Source of the DNA: Thalassomonas viridans
GTDB lineage: Bacteria; Pseudomonadota; Gammaproteobacteria; Enterobacterales; Alteromonadaceae
Assembly: GCF_000948985.2 (NCBI RefSeq)
Contig: NZ_CP059733.1
Span: 2,294,001 to 2,358,000, forward strand
Length of the DNA: 64,000 bases
Reading direction: 5' to 3'
How positions within the stretch are numbered: the stretch's first letter is position 1; each line of letters opens with the position of its first letter. Below are positions 47,215 through 54,846 of the stretch, piece by piece. Both the position numbers and the translations under genes were made by a program. Under the pieces are notes generated by a model that saw only the letters and a program-made list of their open reading frames with translations, was not told the origin of the DNA and did no database searches.

Positions 47215-47739
47215 CTAACTGACGGTTTCAGCCCGTTCTATTTCACTTTCGAAGGGCCGAATAACGAATTCTTCTTTTTGGCTGAATGATATGCCGGGCA
47301 CGTTTTCGGCCACGTTTTGCTCATTCAGGCAGGCATTCTTGTCGATTTCTTCTTTGGTACGAATGAAACGTTCCAGGCCCAGGGCTTTCAAACTTTTCAT
47401 TACTGCCTCAGCGCCGCGCACGGTGACTTTTTTAGGGGTAGTCCGCCAGCTGACTTCACCAGTAGTCAGCTTGGCCGTCTTGGTATTGTTCTTCAGCAGG
47501 GAGTCTCTGTTAACTGAGCAGTACGCCTGGACAGACATAAACATGCCATATATTTGTTCATTTAGCGGCTTGGCCTGCTCTTCGTACTTTTGCTTGATGG
47601 CGGCCAGTTCGTCATTCATTGCTGACTCAATGCCTGTAACCTGCCGTTGCAACAGGCCGATATCTCCTATACATTTTTCAGCTTCCTCACGGGTAGAACA
47701 GGCTTCTATGTTGGTTGATTTAATGCGTTTTTTAGTCAT
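47215..47739 (-). CDS. gam: Mu Gam-like host-nuclease inhibitor
   Basis: 174 aa; Gam binds DNA ends like Ku and shields phage DNA from exonucleases. The coiled-coil first half has AEKCIGDIGLLQRQVTGIESAMNDELAAIKQKYEEQAKPL (residues about 19-58, abridged); the core TGEVSWRTTPKKVTVRG near 93 and LGLERFIRTKEEIDKNA near 122 are diagnostic. TAAGGT site. Next gene after B, as in Mu. Confidence 0.93.
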   Translation of the reverse strand: MTKKRIKSTNIEACSTREEAEKCIGDIGLLQRQVTGIESAMNDELAAIKQKYEEQAKPLNEQIYGMFMSVQAYCSVNRDSLLKNNTKTAKLTTGEVSWRTTPKKVTVRGAEAVMKSLKALGLERFIRTKEEIDKNACLNEQNVAENVPGISFSQKEEFVIRPFESEIERAETVS

Positions 47740-47760
47740 TAGTTGTACCTTAGTGTCTAA

Positions 47761-49218
47761 CTACTTAAGATCGTCGATAAGCTCGGCGGTTATTTGTGGC
47801 TCTTGAAGGCTTTCAGCTAAGTTCATGGCCTTCACAATGAAATTGTTAACTATTAGCGGGTAGCTCATGTCTTGAATAGTGCTGCCCCTGTTCATACCGT
47901 AACTGACAGTGCCTTGTAGCCGTTTTTGCAATGCGCTGATGGCATCAGGTGTGATCACGCTTTGATAATTGACATGGCAGCGGGCGAATTTATGCGCCAG
48001 ATAATCAGTAAGCTGATTACCCAAGGGCAGGACTTTAACGACATTACAGCGGTTGACGAATTCACGGATACCGTAGTTGCTGGGGGATAACTTGGTTTCA
48101 AGCTCTGGCTGACCAATTAAAATAATGCTAACCATGTTTCTGAAGCCATCAGAGAGTTCCCAAATCCTTTTCAGGTACTTCAAAGCATCTTTATTTAGAT
48201 CATGCGCCTCTTCGATAAGTAATACGTGTTGATAACCAGCCTTAACACTATTTTTTAGGGCTGTATTTACTTGTCGTGCTCTGCGTTCTAAGCCTGTTTT
48301 GATGTTTGTTAGTTGGAGTTCGTCAGCTATAGCATCAAATATCATTTCAGCGGTTAGGCGCTTTTTGTTGATGACTAATGGCTCTATAACCCGCATTTCA
48401 GACTCTGTTCGCCTGATGTACTCCAGATAACCTTTACGTAATTCGGTTTTTCCTGCGCCTGACTCACCAATGACAGCCAGGATACTGCCGTTACAGCTCG
48501 CCTGAACCATAGCTTCACGAATATAAACTTGTTGATCACTCATGAATAAGTCATCTTCATTTCGCACATCGTTCTCAAATGGATGACGGGTTAACTTAAA
48601 ATGTTTCATAGATTTTTGGCTTAGCATTTCAGGCTCCAAATTTTCAAATTCGAGTTTAGGCTTGGATTTTGTGGCTTTTTTCGCTTTAGGTTTTTTCTCT
48701 GGGTACGGGGTTAGTTCAACCTCGGATTTCCACAGCGTTTCTAACTCTTCCTTTGTTGCATATTGGCTAAGCCATTGCCGCATGTTCTCCTGGATCTGCT
48801 CTTTACTTATTGTTTGTGGCCAATTTCCGTGGCGTAAAATCTGGTTCAAAGTTGATATAGCCAGTTTGGTACCGCGCTGGGTTAGTTCATCGGTAGCTTT
48901 GGTCTGACTTAAGTCGTACTTGTTTAAAACGTCTAAGACATTCTTATATACAAGCACCTGGTTGTTTACAGGAGCATCTTTAAGCATGATCTCCATTTCC
49001 TCCGGTGTTGCAGCCTCTTGTAAAAGGCGATTTAATGACTCCCTTAAATGAGCTGCTACAGTAGGTTTGGGCCAGATACCATTTCCGATTAATTTACGTA
49101 TCGGAGTCCTTGATACTGGGGTGCCATTTGCTGCACAATCTTTAACAATCATGATTTGGCTGACGTTGTACCGGTTTAATATTGATAATCTGCTGTGTGT
49201 TGCTGTAGCTGTTTCCAT
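47761..49218 (-). CDS. Transposition ATPase, MuB-like (ExeA-type AAA)
   Basis: 485 aa. The long N-terminal half has predicted DNA-binding repeats (LNRYNVSQIMIVKDCAANG and LNKYDLSQTKATDELTQRG look like duplicated helix-turn-helix units). The C-terminal AAA domain has Walker A AVIGESGAGKTELRKG near 240 and Walker B HVLLIEEAHDLNKDALK near 325. MuB-type proteins bind target DNA and deliver it to the transposase. 18 bases after the transposase gene, with an AAGGAGAG site. Confidence 0.93.
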   Translation of the reverse strand: METATATHSRLSILNRYNVSQIMIVKDCAANGTPVSRTPIRKLIGNGIWPKPTVAAHLRESLNRLLQEAATPEEMEIMLKDAPVNNQVLVYKNVLDVLNKYDLSQTKATDELTQRGTKLAISTLNQILRHGNWPQTISKEQIQENMRQWLSQYATKEELETLWKSEVELTPYPEKKPKAKKATKSKPKLEFENLEPEMLSQKSMKHFKLTRHPFENDVRNEDDLFMSDQQVYIREAMVQASCNGSILAVIGESGAGKTELRKGYLEYIRRTESEMRVIEPLVINKKRLTAEMIFDAIADELQLTNIKTGLERRARQVNTALKNSVKAGYQHVLLIEEAHDLNKDALKYLKRIWELSDGFRNMVSIILIGQPELETKLSPSNYGIREFVNRCNVVKVLPLGNQLTDYLAHKFARCHVNYQSVITPDAISALQKRLQGTVSYGMNRGSTIQDMSYPLIVNNFIVKAMNLAESLQEPQITAELIDDLK

Positions 49219-49236
49219 GACTCTCTCCTTTATTCC

Positions 49237-51027
49237 TTACTTAACGAGTCTGATCGGTGATGAATCGCCATGCAGCAGCTGTTCAACGATGCCGGCAATG
49301 TCTTCATCAAATATGTTTTCGTAGTTGTTTAAAATTTCACTTTCATGTTGTTCCAGGCTACGGCCCAAGCCATCCATCACCAGGCGCTTAACCTGAATGC
49401 GGCTTAATGGCTTCCTGGGCGCTGGTTGGAACTCTCCTGGTAAATCAATGGTGCGGCCTTCGCGCTTCATGAAATTAGGTTGCTTGATATCTTTCAGATG
49501 GCTATGAGCATCAAGCTTGGCCTCGAATGGAGTAACCTGCTTGGCTTTAGCCTTAACAATCTCTTCTTGAGTTTTACCCGGGTAGGCTATGCTGTCTGCC
49601 GCCTTTTGGCGGGCATCAATAGGCGTATCCGGCATAGATTGGATATCCTCCCCCCATACCGGCGCATTCAGGGCAAAACCGGCTTCGTCATACTCCTGGG
49701 GTTCCAGAACGTGGTGATATTCTTCCCCCACATAATCCGTTACGGTAACCATGATCTGGCACTGGCCGTAATACAGGGGGGATAACGTCACCTTGTCACC
49801 CACAGACACTAAGGCGATATTACGCAAGCTATATTGCAGGCTGCTCTTAGCTGCCGGGTGCTTAAAGGATATTTCTAAGTGGCCATCAACCTTTCGGTTT
49901 ACCGGTTTGCTTCTGAGCAAATAACGGCATACGTCAAAAGGCGGCAGTTCACGCAGTTTTTCAGGGATGCGTAAAATACTCTGCCATAGGTCGTACCTGA
50001 CTTTTGGCTCAGCCATTCCACGGCGTTTTAACCGTGTGTCTTGCCGATGAATCAGATTAGCATTCCAGGCGTTATACCAGGCTTCTGCAGCTTGGTTGAG
50101 TTCCTCAACACTATTTACCGGTTCAAAACGTAAACGGCTTTCAAAGTGGCATTCAACTATGTTGTTGCTGGATTCCACTTGCCCTTTGGCCCTGGCGTTC
50201 TTGGCTTTATGTGGAATGTCTTCAATTTGTAAGGCCCGCAGTGCATTCTTAATGGCGCTTGCGGTATTGGCGCTGCCTTTATCCCAAACCATGATGTTGG
50301 GAACACCACGAAACGGGCGGCCTTCCAGGTTCTGCCAACAGTACAGCATAAACTCATAAAGGTTAGCGCTGGTTTCACCGGCGCTCTGAAAATAGCGCAC
50401 GATAATGGTGCCGCTGAAATGGTCTGTCAGCACGTAGCGCCAACATTTCAGATGCTTGATTTTATCCAGATTGTCTGGCTTGTTTGCGTAAAACTCGGAT
50501 TCATCGACAAACCGCTGTACAAGCTGCTCTTTACCACACGGAGCGTAATACAGCAGACAATAGCTCGGATCTATCTGATGTACGTGATTCGGGTACAACG
50601 AACGGATCTTGTTATGCGCGCTTAGCTGGGTTAGCTGTGCCGTAGTTGTTTTGCGAGCACGTTTCAGCTGGTTAAGGCGCGATACCGATACATTGATATC
50701 CCTGCCATTGGCGGCCAACAATGATACAGCAACCGTTGTCGGCATGGTGCTTTTGCCATTGGCCCGTACACTTAACCGGGAAACGGCTTCGATTTCAGTT
50801 AATGTTTCTTCATCTACGCAAGTAGTTCCTGCGTCTTTACGTTTACTGCGGCCAGACTTCCAACCAACTTTTTGTAGGTTGCGGTAAACCGTGTGTTGAC
50901 TAACATGATACAGTTTTTCGAATGCTTTTCTTATAGCCCCTTGTTCACCTGCAGGAGCTTTCTCTAGCTTAACGGCCAACTCACGGTAAGCATCTGTCAT
51001 GTTGAAATTATCAAGGGTTGCAGACAT
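49237..51027 (-). CDS. Mu-like DDE transposase A
   Basis: 596 aa; carries out integration and replicative transposition. After N-terminal DNA-binding domains, the RNase H-like core shows HQIDPSYCLLYY (first Asp, near 162), NIMVWDKGSANTAS (second Asp, near 248) and ARAKGQVESSNNIVE (Glu, near 288). A Mu_transpos_C-like beta domain (about 370-450) and a basic C-terminal region follow. It resembles the IS1604/Tn552-related transposases of BcepMu-type phages more than MuA itself (from memory). AAGGAG site; starts on the stop of the preceding gene. Confidence 0.93.
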   Translation of the reverse strand: MSATLDNFNMTDAYRELAVKLEKAPAGEQGAIRKAFEKLYHVSQHTVYRNLQKVGWKSGRSKRKDAGTTCVDEETLTEIEAVSRLSVRANGKSTMPTTVAVSLLAANGRDINVSVSRLNQLKRARKTTTAQLTQLSAHNKIRSLYPNHVHQIDPSYCLLYYAPCGKEQLVQRFVDESEFYANKPDNLDKIKHLKCWRYVLTDHFSGTIIVRYFQSAGETSANLYEFMLYCWQNLEGRPFRGVPNIMVWDKGSANTASAIKNALRALQIEDIPHKAKNARAKGQVESSNNIVECHFESRLRFEPVNSVEELNQAAEAWYNAWNANLIHRQDTRLKRRGMAEPKVRYDLWQSILRIPEKLRELPPFDVCRYLLRSKPVNRKVDGHLEISFKHPAAKSSLQYSLRNIALVSVGDKVTLSPLYYGQCQIMVTVTDYVGEEYHHVLEPQEYDEAGFALNAPVWGEDIQSMPDTPIDARQKAADSIAYPGKTQEEIVKAKAKQVTPFEAKLDAHSHLKDIKQPNFMKREGRTIDLPGEFQPAPRKPLSRIQVKRLVMDGLGRSLEQHESEILNNYENIFDEDIAGIVEQLLHGDSSPIRLVK

Positions 51028-51992
51028 TAGTGGCTCCTTTCTTCAAAAGCTTTTTCAAGGGCCAGGATTTCTTCTTCGCTATAGATAGGCCGGGCTGTAT
51101 CCACATATTTGGCAAAGCGCTCCCGGGTTTCCATTGACAGCGTGTTAGCCAGGATAAAGATTTGATCAACGACATGTAGATGCACGTTAGCCATCATTTC
51201 CAGAGCATATTCGCTATGCTCTTGATCTATTTCGGCGGTTAATATGGTATCTGACAGATCAAACAGGTGGTTCAAGTCTTCCATGGCCTTGGTGGCCACC
51301 TTGCTGCAGGCAAGGTTGATCTCCTGAACCTGTTTCTTCCAAGGGATGTTTTTATGTTTTGAGGCTTCTTTTAATACCTCAACTTCTTCTGTTTTTTCGT
51401 TTGCTACAGCCTGGGCTGCTTGCAACAGCTTGGTGCGAGCATTAGCAAGTTGTGTTTGCTCGGTGACCTGTTTTTTAAGCTTGGTTGTTTCCTGGTTGTG
51501 CTTAGTTGTCAGGTCTTCGATCAACTCCTTAACTGCGTCTTTATCGCCGAGTTCAACGGCTTCACCTTCTATTACTAATGCCTGCTGATCATCAGGTAAT
51601 TGTCGGAGTTTGCGTAGCTCCCGGTAACCTAATTCCATTTTTTGAGCTGATTCAAAAAATTCATTACCAAAAGCTTCAAGGTTGGATAAATCCCGTTGCA
51701 TAGCCTCATAAGAACGATCAAAGAAATGGGTACAAACATCTTTCAAATCTGTAACAGTGACAGAATTCCCATCTTTGTCTGTATAAACCAATCCCTTATA
51801 TTGCTTTGATTCCTTGACCCTTTTATAAGTTAGTATTTCTGTCACCGTGACATATTTTCGAATATTGCTAAACGCTTGTACGTGCCCAATAGCCATCAAT
51901 ACATCTTGCTTAGAAGCTAAGACTTCTTTGGCCTCAACAACTGCTTTTTGTTGTTCTGCGGACAATTCTGTGTTGGTAGTTGCAGTACTCAT
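51027..51992 (-). CDS. Coiled-coil protein preceding the transposase
   Basis: 321 aa, not recognised. Middle region FFDRSYEAMQRDLSNLEAFG then YRELRKLRQLPDDQQ, followed by a long coiled coil (about 170-235, KHNQETTKLKKQVTEQTQL). No enzyme motif seen. Its fixed place between the regulators and transposase A, with TAATG coupling to A, suggests a role in replication or transposition control. Confidence 0.65.
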   Translation of the reverse strand: MSTATTNTELSAEQQKAVVEAKEVLASKQDVLMAIGHVQAFSNIRKYVTVTEILTYKRVKESKQYKGLVYTDKDGNSVTVTDLKDVCTHFFDRSYEAMQRDLSNLEAFGNEFFESAQKMELGYRELRKLRQLPDDQQALVIEGEAVELGDKDAVKELIEDLTTKHNQETTKLKKQVTEQTQLANARTKLLQAAQAVANEKTEEVEVLKEASKHKNIPWKKQVQEINLACSKVATKAMEDLNHLFDLSDTILTAEIDQEHSEYALEMMANVHLHVVDQIFILANTLSMETRERFAKYVDTARPIYSEEEILALEKAFEERSH

Positions 51993-52165
51993 GGTTTCAC
52001 CGCCAGATTTCTGTAAATAGTGTTAGGGGTTACTCCTAGTTCCTTGGCTTTTTGCCTTACCCAGTCACACATTTTCATACTGTGATCAGGAATTAAATTG
52101 GCTAAAGCATGAGCTAATTCCTGTTTTTTAGACGGATCTGTAACTTTTGTGTGTCGTATTTTCAT
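51989..52165 (-). CDS. Small helix-turn-helix-like prophage protein
   Basis: 58 aa, MKIRHTKVTDPSKKQEL..., with a C-terminal helix-turn-helix-like stretch (VRQKAKELGVTPNTIYRNLA). AGGAAA site seven bases before the ATG; the stop overlaps the next start (ATGA). The coupling on both sides argues that it is real. Confidence 0.65.
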   Translation of the reverse strand: MKIRHTKVTDPSKKQELAHALANLIPDHSMKMCDWVRQKAKELGVTPNTIYRNLAVKP

Positions 52166-52174
52166 GGGAATTTC

Positions 52175-52492
52175 CTATACGCTCAGGCGAGAGTAGTTGT
52201 GCTGATCTTGCTGCAGCTGCTGCTGAGCTTTGTTTAAATTAAGTGCCACTGTATTTGATATTTGAACTAGCCCGGCAGACAAGCGCCAACGCTTTTCATT
52301 TGATGGCAAACGTTCTACAAACTTCTGTTCAGCTAAATTAGCCAATGTCCTGGTAACGTTGCTGGCACTAATGTTTGTGTACAGGGTAATCTCAGATGGG
52401 CTGATCCCTTCAACCTCTTTACCTGCCATTACCTTAATAATATTTAGGGTACGCTGGATTTGTGCTGAAATATAAGACCTGTTTTCTTTCAT
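52175..52492 (-). CDS. Winged-helix prophage regulator
   Basis: 105 aa from ATG 52492 (GGAG 10 bases upstream; the GTG further up is part of that site). IclR/MarR-like winged helix: TLNIIKVMAGKEVEGISPSEI, TNISASNVTRTLANLAEQKFVER, then a Gln-rich helix. A transcription regulator of early genes, target unknown. Confidence 0.7.
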   Translation of the reverse strand: MKENRSYISAQIQRTLNIIKVMAGKEVEGISPSEITLYTNISASNVTRTLANLAEQKFVERLPSNEKRWRLSAGLVQISNTVALNLNKAQQQLQQDQHNYSRLSV

Positions 52493-52644
52493 TGCATTAA
52501 TCTCCACTCAAGGTGCTGGGCAACTCCAATGATTAATAACACGGTTAATATGCAAAAAACTTCAAAAATAAACCAACCTGCTTTTGGCATTTTACTTTTT
52601 GCTATTAAGGCAAGCTTTTCTAGATAAAGGAATAAACTAGCCAT
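52489..52644 (-). CDS. Small membrane protein
   Basis: 51 aa with one hydrophobic segment (GWFIFEVFCILTVLLIIGVA). It overlaps the upstream gene by 8 bases and the downstream gene by 4 (ATGA), as expected for a genuine operon member. A GGTGA sequence lies before the ATG. Function unknown. Confidence 0.6.
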   Translation of the reverse strand: MASLFLYLEKLALIAKSKMPKAGWFIFEVFCILTVLLIIGVAQHLEWRLMQ

Positions 52645-53122
52645 TACTGTTCACCACACTCAATTCAGATTGCTGTTTTTCCATTTGACTGATGTTACTT
52701 TCATGAAACGCTAAATCTTGCATTAGTGTTCTGATTTTATTAATGACTTCTTGAAGTTCGCTTTTCCCCTGGGAGCATAAAAGAAGATGCTTTGCCACCT
52801 CAGTCATAAAAATTTGCAGATCAGCAATGTCGGTATTCAGAGGTTTATCACCAGTAGGTGCCGATATGAGTAACAAGTCCTGGCTGTGGGCTAAATACTG
52901 GGTAACGTAATTAATGCCACAGGAATGCTCAAAGGAGATAATCTTATTAGCTGGCACCTTTGCTGTAGCTAACCATTTATATAAAGTCTCTTTACTTACT
53001 CCCATTTGATCTGCTATTCGTCCAACACTCATTTGATTGTTTACTAAGCCATGCTCTTTTGTCTTTTGAACAGCGTCAATCATGCTAGTAGGCCAATAGT
53101 ATTTCCTATTTTCTTCAAACAT
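52637..53122 (-). CDS. Phage regulator with helix-turn-helix
   Basis: 161 aa. Helix-turn-helix MSVGRIADQMGVSKETLYKWLA near residues 31-52, followed by KVPANKIISFEHSCGINYVTQYLAHSQDLLLI, a phrase I associate with CII-like regulators of temperate phages, then a C-terminal coiled coil. Strong AAGGAG site. Overlaps both neighbours by 8 bases. Confidence 0.75.
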   Translation of the reverse strand: MFEENRKYYWPTSMIDAVQKTKEHGLVNNQMSVGRIADQMGVSKETLYKWLATAKVPANKIISFEHSCGINYVTQYLAHSQDLLLISAPTGDKPLNTDIADLQIFMTEVAKHLLLCSQGKSELQEVINKIRTLMQDLAFHESNISQMEKQQSELSVVNSNG

Positions 53123-53387
53123 TGGAAATCTCTCCTTGAGGGGATTTAGAAATAAACAAGTGGTTTGGAATTAAAGGCTTATATATATTTGCGTTAAGGG
53201 CAGTATGTAAGTGAGCTTTAATATGAAAACCATTAGGCAAACGCAAATTAATTGTCAAAGGTTTGAACAATCTATCTGTATGTGGCTTATAAAGTTTGTC
53301 AGTAGCATAATCTGCTGGCTGCCAAGAGCGACGAACCTTACTCATGCGCATTGGAATCGGGGTAGTACAGTTATAAGTAATTTCCAT
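53115..53387 (-). CDS. Small basic prophage protein
   Basis: 90 aa, rich in Lys, Arg, Pro and His (PIPMRMSKVRRSWQPADYATD; NLRLPNGFHIKAHLHTALN). Not recognised; basic charge hints at nucleic-acid binding. AAGGA site upstream. Confidence 0.55.
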   Translation of the reverse strand: MEITYNCTTPIPMRMSKVRRSWQPADYATDKLYKPHTDRLFKPLTINLRLPNGFHIKAHLHTALNANIYKPLIPNHLFISKSPQGEISNV

Positions 53388-53399
53388 AATAATTTTTCC

Positions 53400-53666
53400 T
53401 TAGCTGACCAATTGCTTGTGCCAATAAGCTTCTTGCTCTGCTTTGTTTTCAAAGCGATTTTCTATGTGGTAGGCGGGGTTTTCCGGGAATACTTCTTTAA
53501 TGGGTTTTCCAACACCTATAGATATTGCTTGTGCAATTTTCTTGCTTGTATTTTGTCTTGTGGCTACTTGTCTGATAGATGCGTGGGACTTATTCAATGC
53601 CCTTGCAATAATGGCAAAAGAACAACCGTTATTCTGGAGTGCTTGTTTTATTGAATCAAAATCCAT
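53400..53666 (-). CDS. ner: Ner-like DNA-binding regulator
   Basis: 88 aa. First gene of the leftward early operon. The helix-turn-helix reads NNGCSFAIIARALNKSHASIRQVATRQNTSKKIAQAISIGVGKP (residues about 12-55, abridged), as in Ner/Nlp proteins, which damp early and repressor transcription in Mu. Divergent from the CI-like repressor across an 87-base control region. AAAGGT site. Confidence 0.85.
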   Translation of the reverse strand: MDFDSIKQALQNNGCSFAIIARALNKSHASIRQVATRQNTSKKIAQAISIGVGKPIKEVFPENPAYHIENRFENKAEQEAYWHKQLVS

Positions 53667-53753
53667 AACATTGACCTTTTAAAGTTTGAATGAAAGTTAA
53701 ATTGAGCCTTGTTCGTGCCTGAATAAAATCTCAATTGAGACTGAATATCTCAT
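53667..53753. promoter_or_regulatory. Early/lysogenic control region with operator palindrome
   Basis: TCTCAATTGAGA (53729-53740) is a perfect 12-base palindrome placed at the expected start point of a rightward promoter TTGAGC (53702-53707), 16-base spacer, TAAAAT (53724-53729). A related site TCTCAAATGAGA lies inside the repressor gene at 54004-54015. Likely repressor or Ner operators deciding lysis versus lysogeny. Confidence 0.5.
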
Positions 53754-54212
53754 ATGAATAGTTTGATTGCAAGTAAAAACATCACAAATGAGCTGAAAAG
53801 TTTTGAGTATGCTACTCATCGTATGGCTGAAGCTTTGCCAGGCTTAAGTTCTGATAAATCGTTTGCTGATGCTATGGGAGTTAGCTCAAGTACTTATTCT
53901 ACATGGAAGAATAGAGGAACATTAGGTATCAGTGCTTTGGTGAATTTTTGTATCTTAAATAATATAGATATGAATTGGTTTTTTAAAAATGAAATTAAGA
54001 ACGTCTCAAATGAGATTGCTAGGGATGAAGTCGATGTTGTATCAATAGCAAAGGCAATAGCAACAATCGAACCAATCATGCATAAAGTTGGTATGGCAAA
54101 ATCCGAGATAGGTTATGAACATATGCTAAAGACCTACTTTGACTATCAAGATATGCCTGAATTGAGTGTTATTTTAGAAGCTGTTGCGAAAGCGCAAGTA
54201 AGAACGGGTTAG
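53754..54212 (+). CDS. CI-like phage repressor
   Basis: 152 aa. N-terminal CI-repressor-type helix-turn-helix (SDKSFADAMGVSSSTYSTWKNRG near residues 36-58, then ISALVNFCILNNIDMNWFF) and a helical C-terminal domain without a LexA-type protease motif. Expected to keep the early operon silent in the lysogen. No ribosome-binding site is obvious before the ATG; the predicted leader is only about 18 bases. Confidence 0.85.
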   Translation: MNSLIASKNITNELKSFEYATHRMAEALPGLSSDKSFADAMGVSSSTYSTWKNRGTLGISALVNFCILNNIDMNWFFKNEIKNVSNEIARDEVDVVSIAKAIATIEPIMHKVGMAKSEIGYEHMLKTYFDYQDMPELSVILEAVAKAQVRTG

Positions 54213-54331
54213 ATATAAATTTAGTAACAGGTGTGAATAGCTGTTGTAAGGTGCATATGCAAGAATACAGTTGACTCAGTGTTGAGTTATTTTTAATCAA
54301 AATTCAGTATCAAACACATTAAGGAAACTGT

Positions 54332-54841
54332 ATGAAAAAGTTAATATTAAGTGTCATTATCGCTTTGGGGTTTAATTCAGGTATGGCACTTGCGGAGTCA
54401 AAATATGATAACCGTGGGACAGTAGTTAAAATAACAGCAACAATAGAGTATCCAGATGGAACAACTCGTGAACATAGTATGGATACTTGTACCCCAGGCG
54501 GGCTATATAACGGCGTAGATGCCATCATTTTTGGTGATAATAGTATTAAGGTATATCAAGCAGGATATGCCGCTTTATACCCTGAATATGGAGACGTTGT
54601 GTCGAAGTTATGGAACAATAAAGCAGAAGAAGGTGACCCTTGGTTACCGACCTACCTAATTGTAAAAGATCCTAATACAGGATTTGATGAACAAAAAGAA
54701 AAAGTAACTTCATCTAGCTCTGTATTTATGCCTAAAAAGAAAGTTAGAAAAACGGTAAAAAAAGAACTTACCAATGTCAATGCACTCTCAGCACCTATAT
54801 TAATGACCGTCTGTGGCGGTTATCGACATGATGATAACTAA
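54332..54841 (+). CDS. Secreted protein of unknown function (prophage cargo)
   Basis: 169 aa. Signal peptide MKKLILSVIIALGFNSGMALA, then a small domain with two cysteines (MDTCTPGGLY; MTVCGGYRHD) that could pair, and a Lys-rich stretch near 130-145. Good AAGGA site. It ends five bases before the sensor gene, so the two form a unit. AT-rich codon use. No family recognised; a ligand or partner of the sensor is an attractive inference. Confidence 0.7.
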   Translation: MKKLILSVIIALGFNSGMALAESKYDNRGTVVKITATIEYPDGTTREHSMDTCTPGGLYNGVDAIIFGDNSIKVYQAGYAALYPEYGDVVSKLWNNKAEEGDPWLPTYLIVKDPNTGFDEQKEKVTSSSSVFMPKKKVRKTVKKELTNVNALSAPILMTVCGGYRHDDN

Positions 54842-54846
54842 AATAA

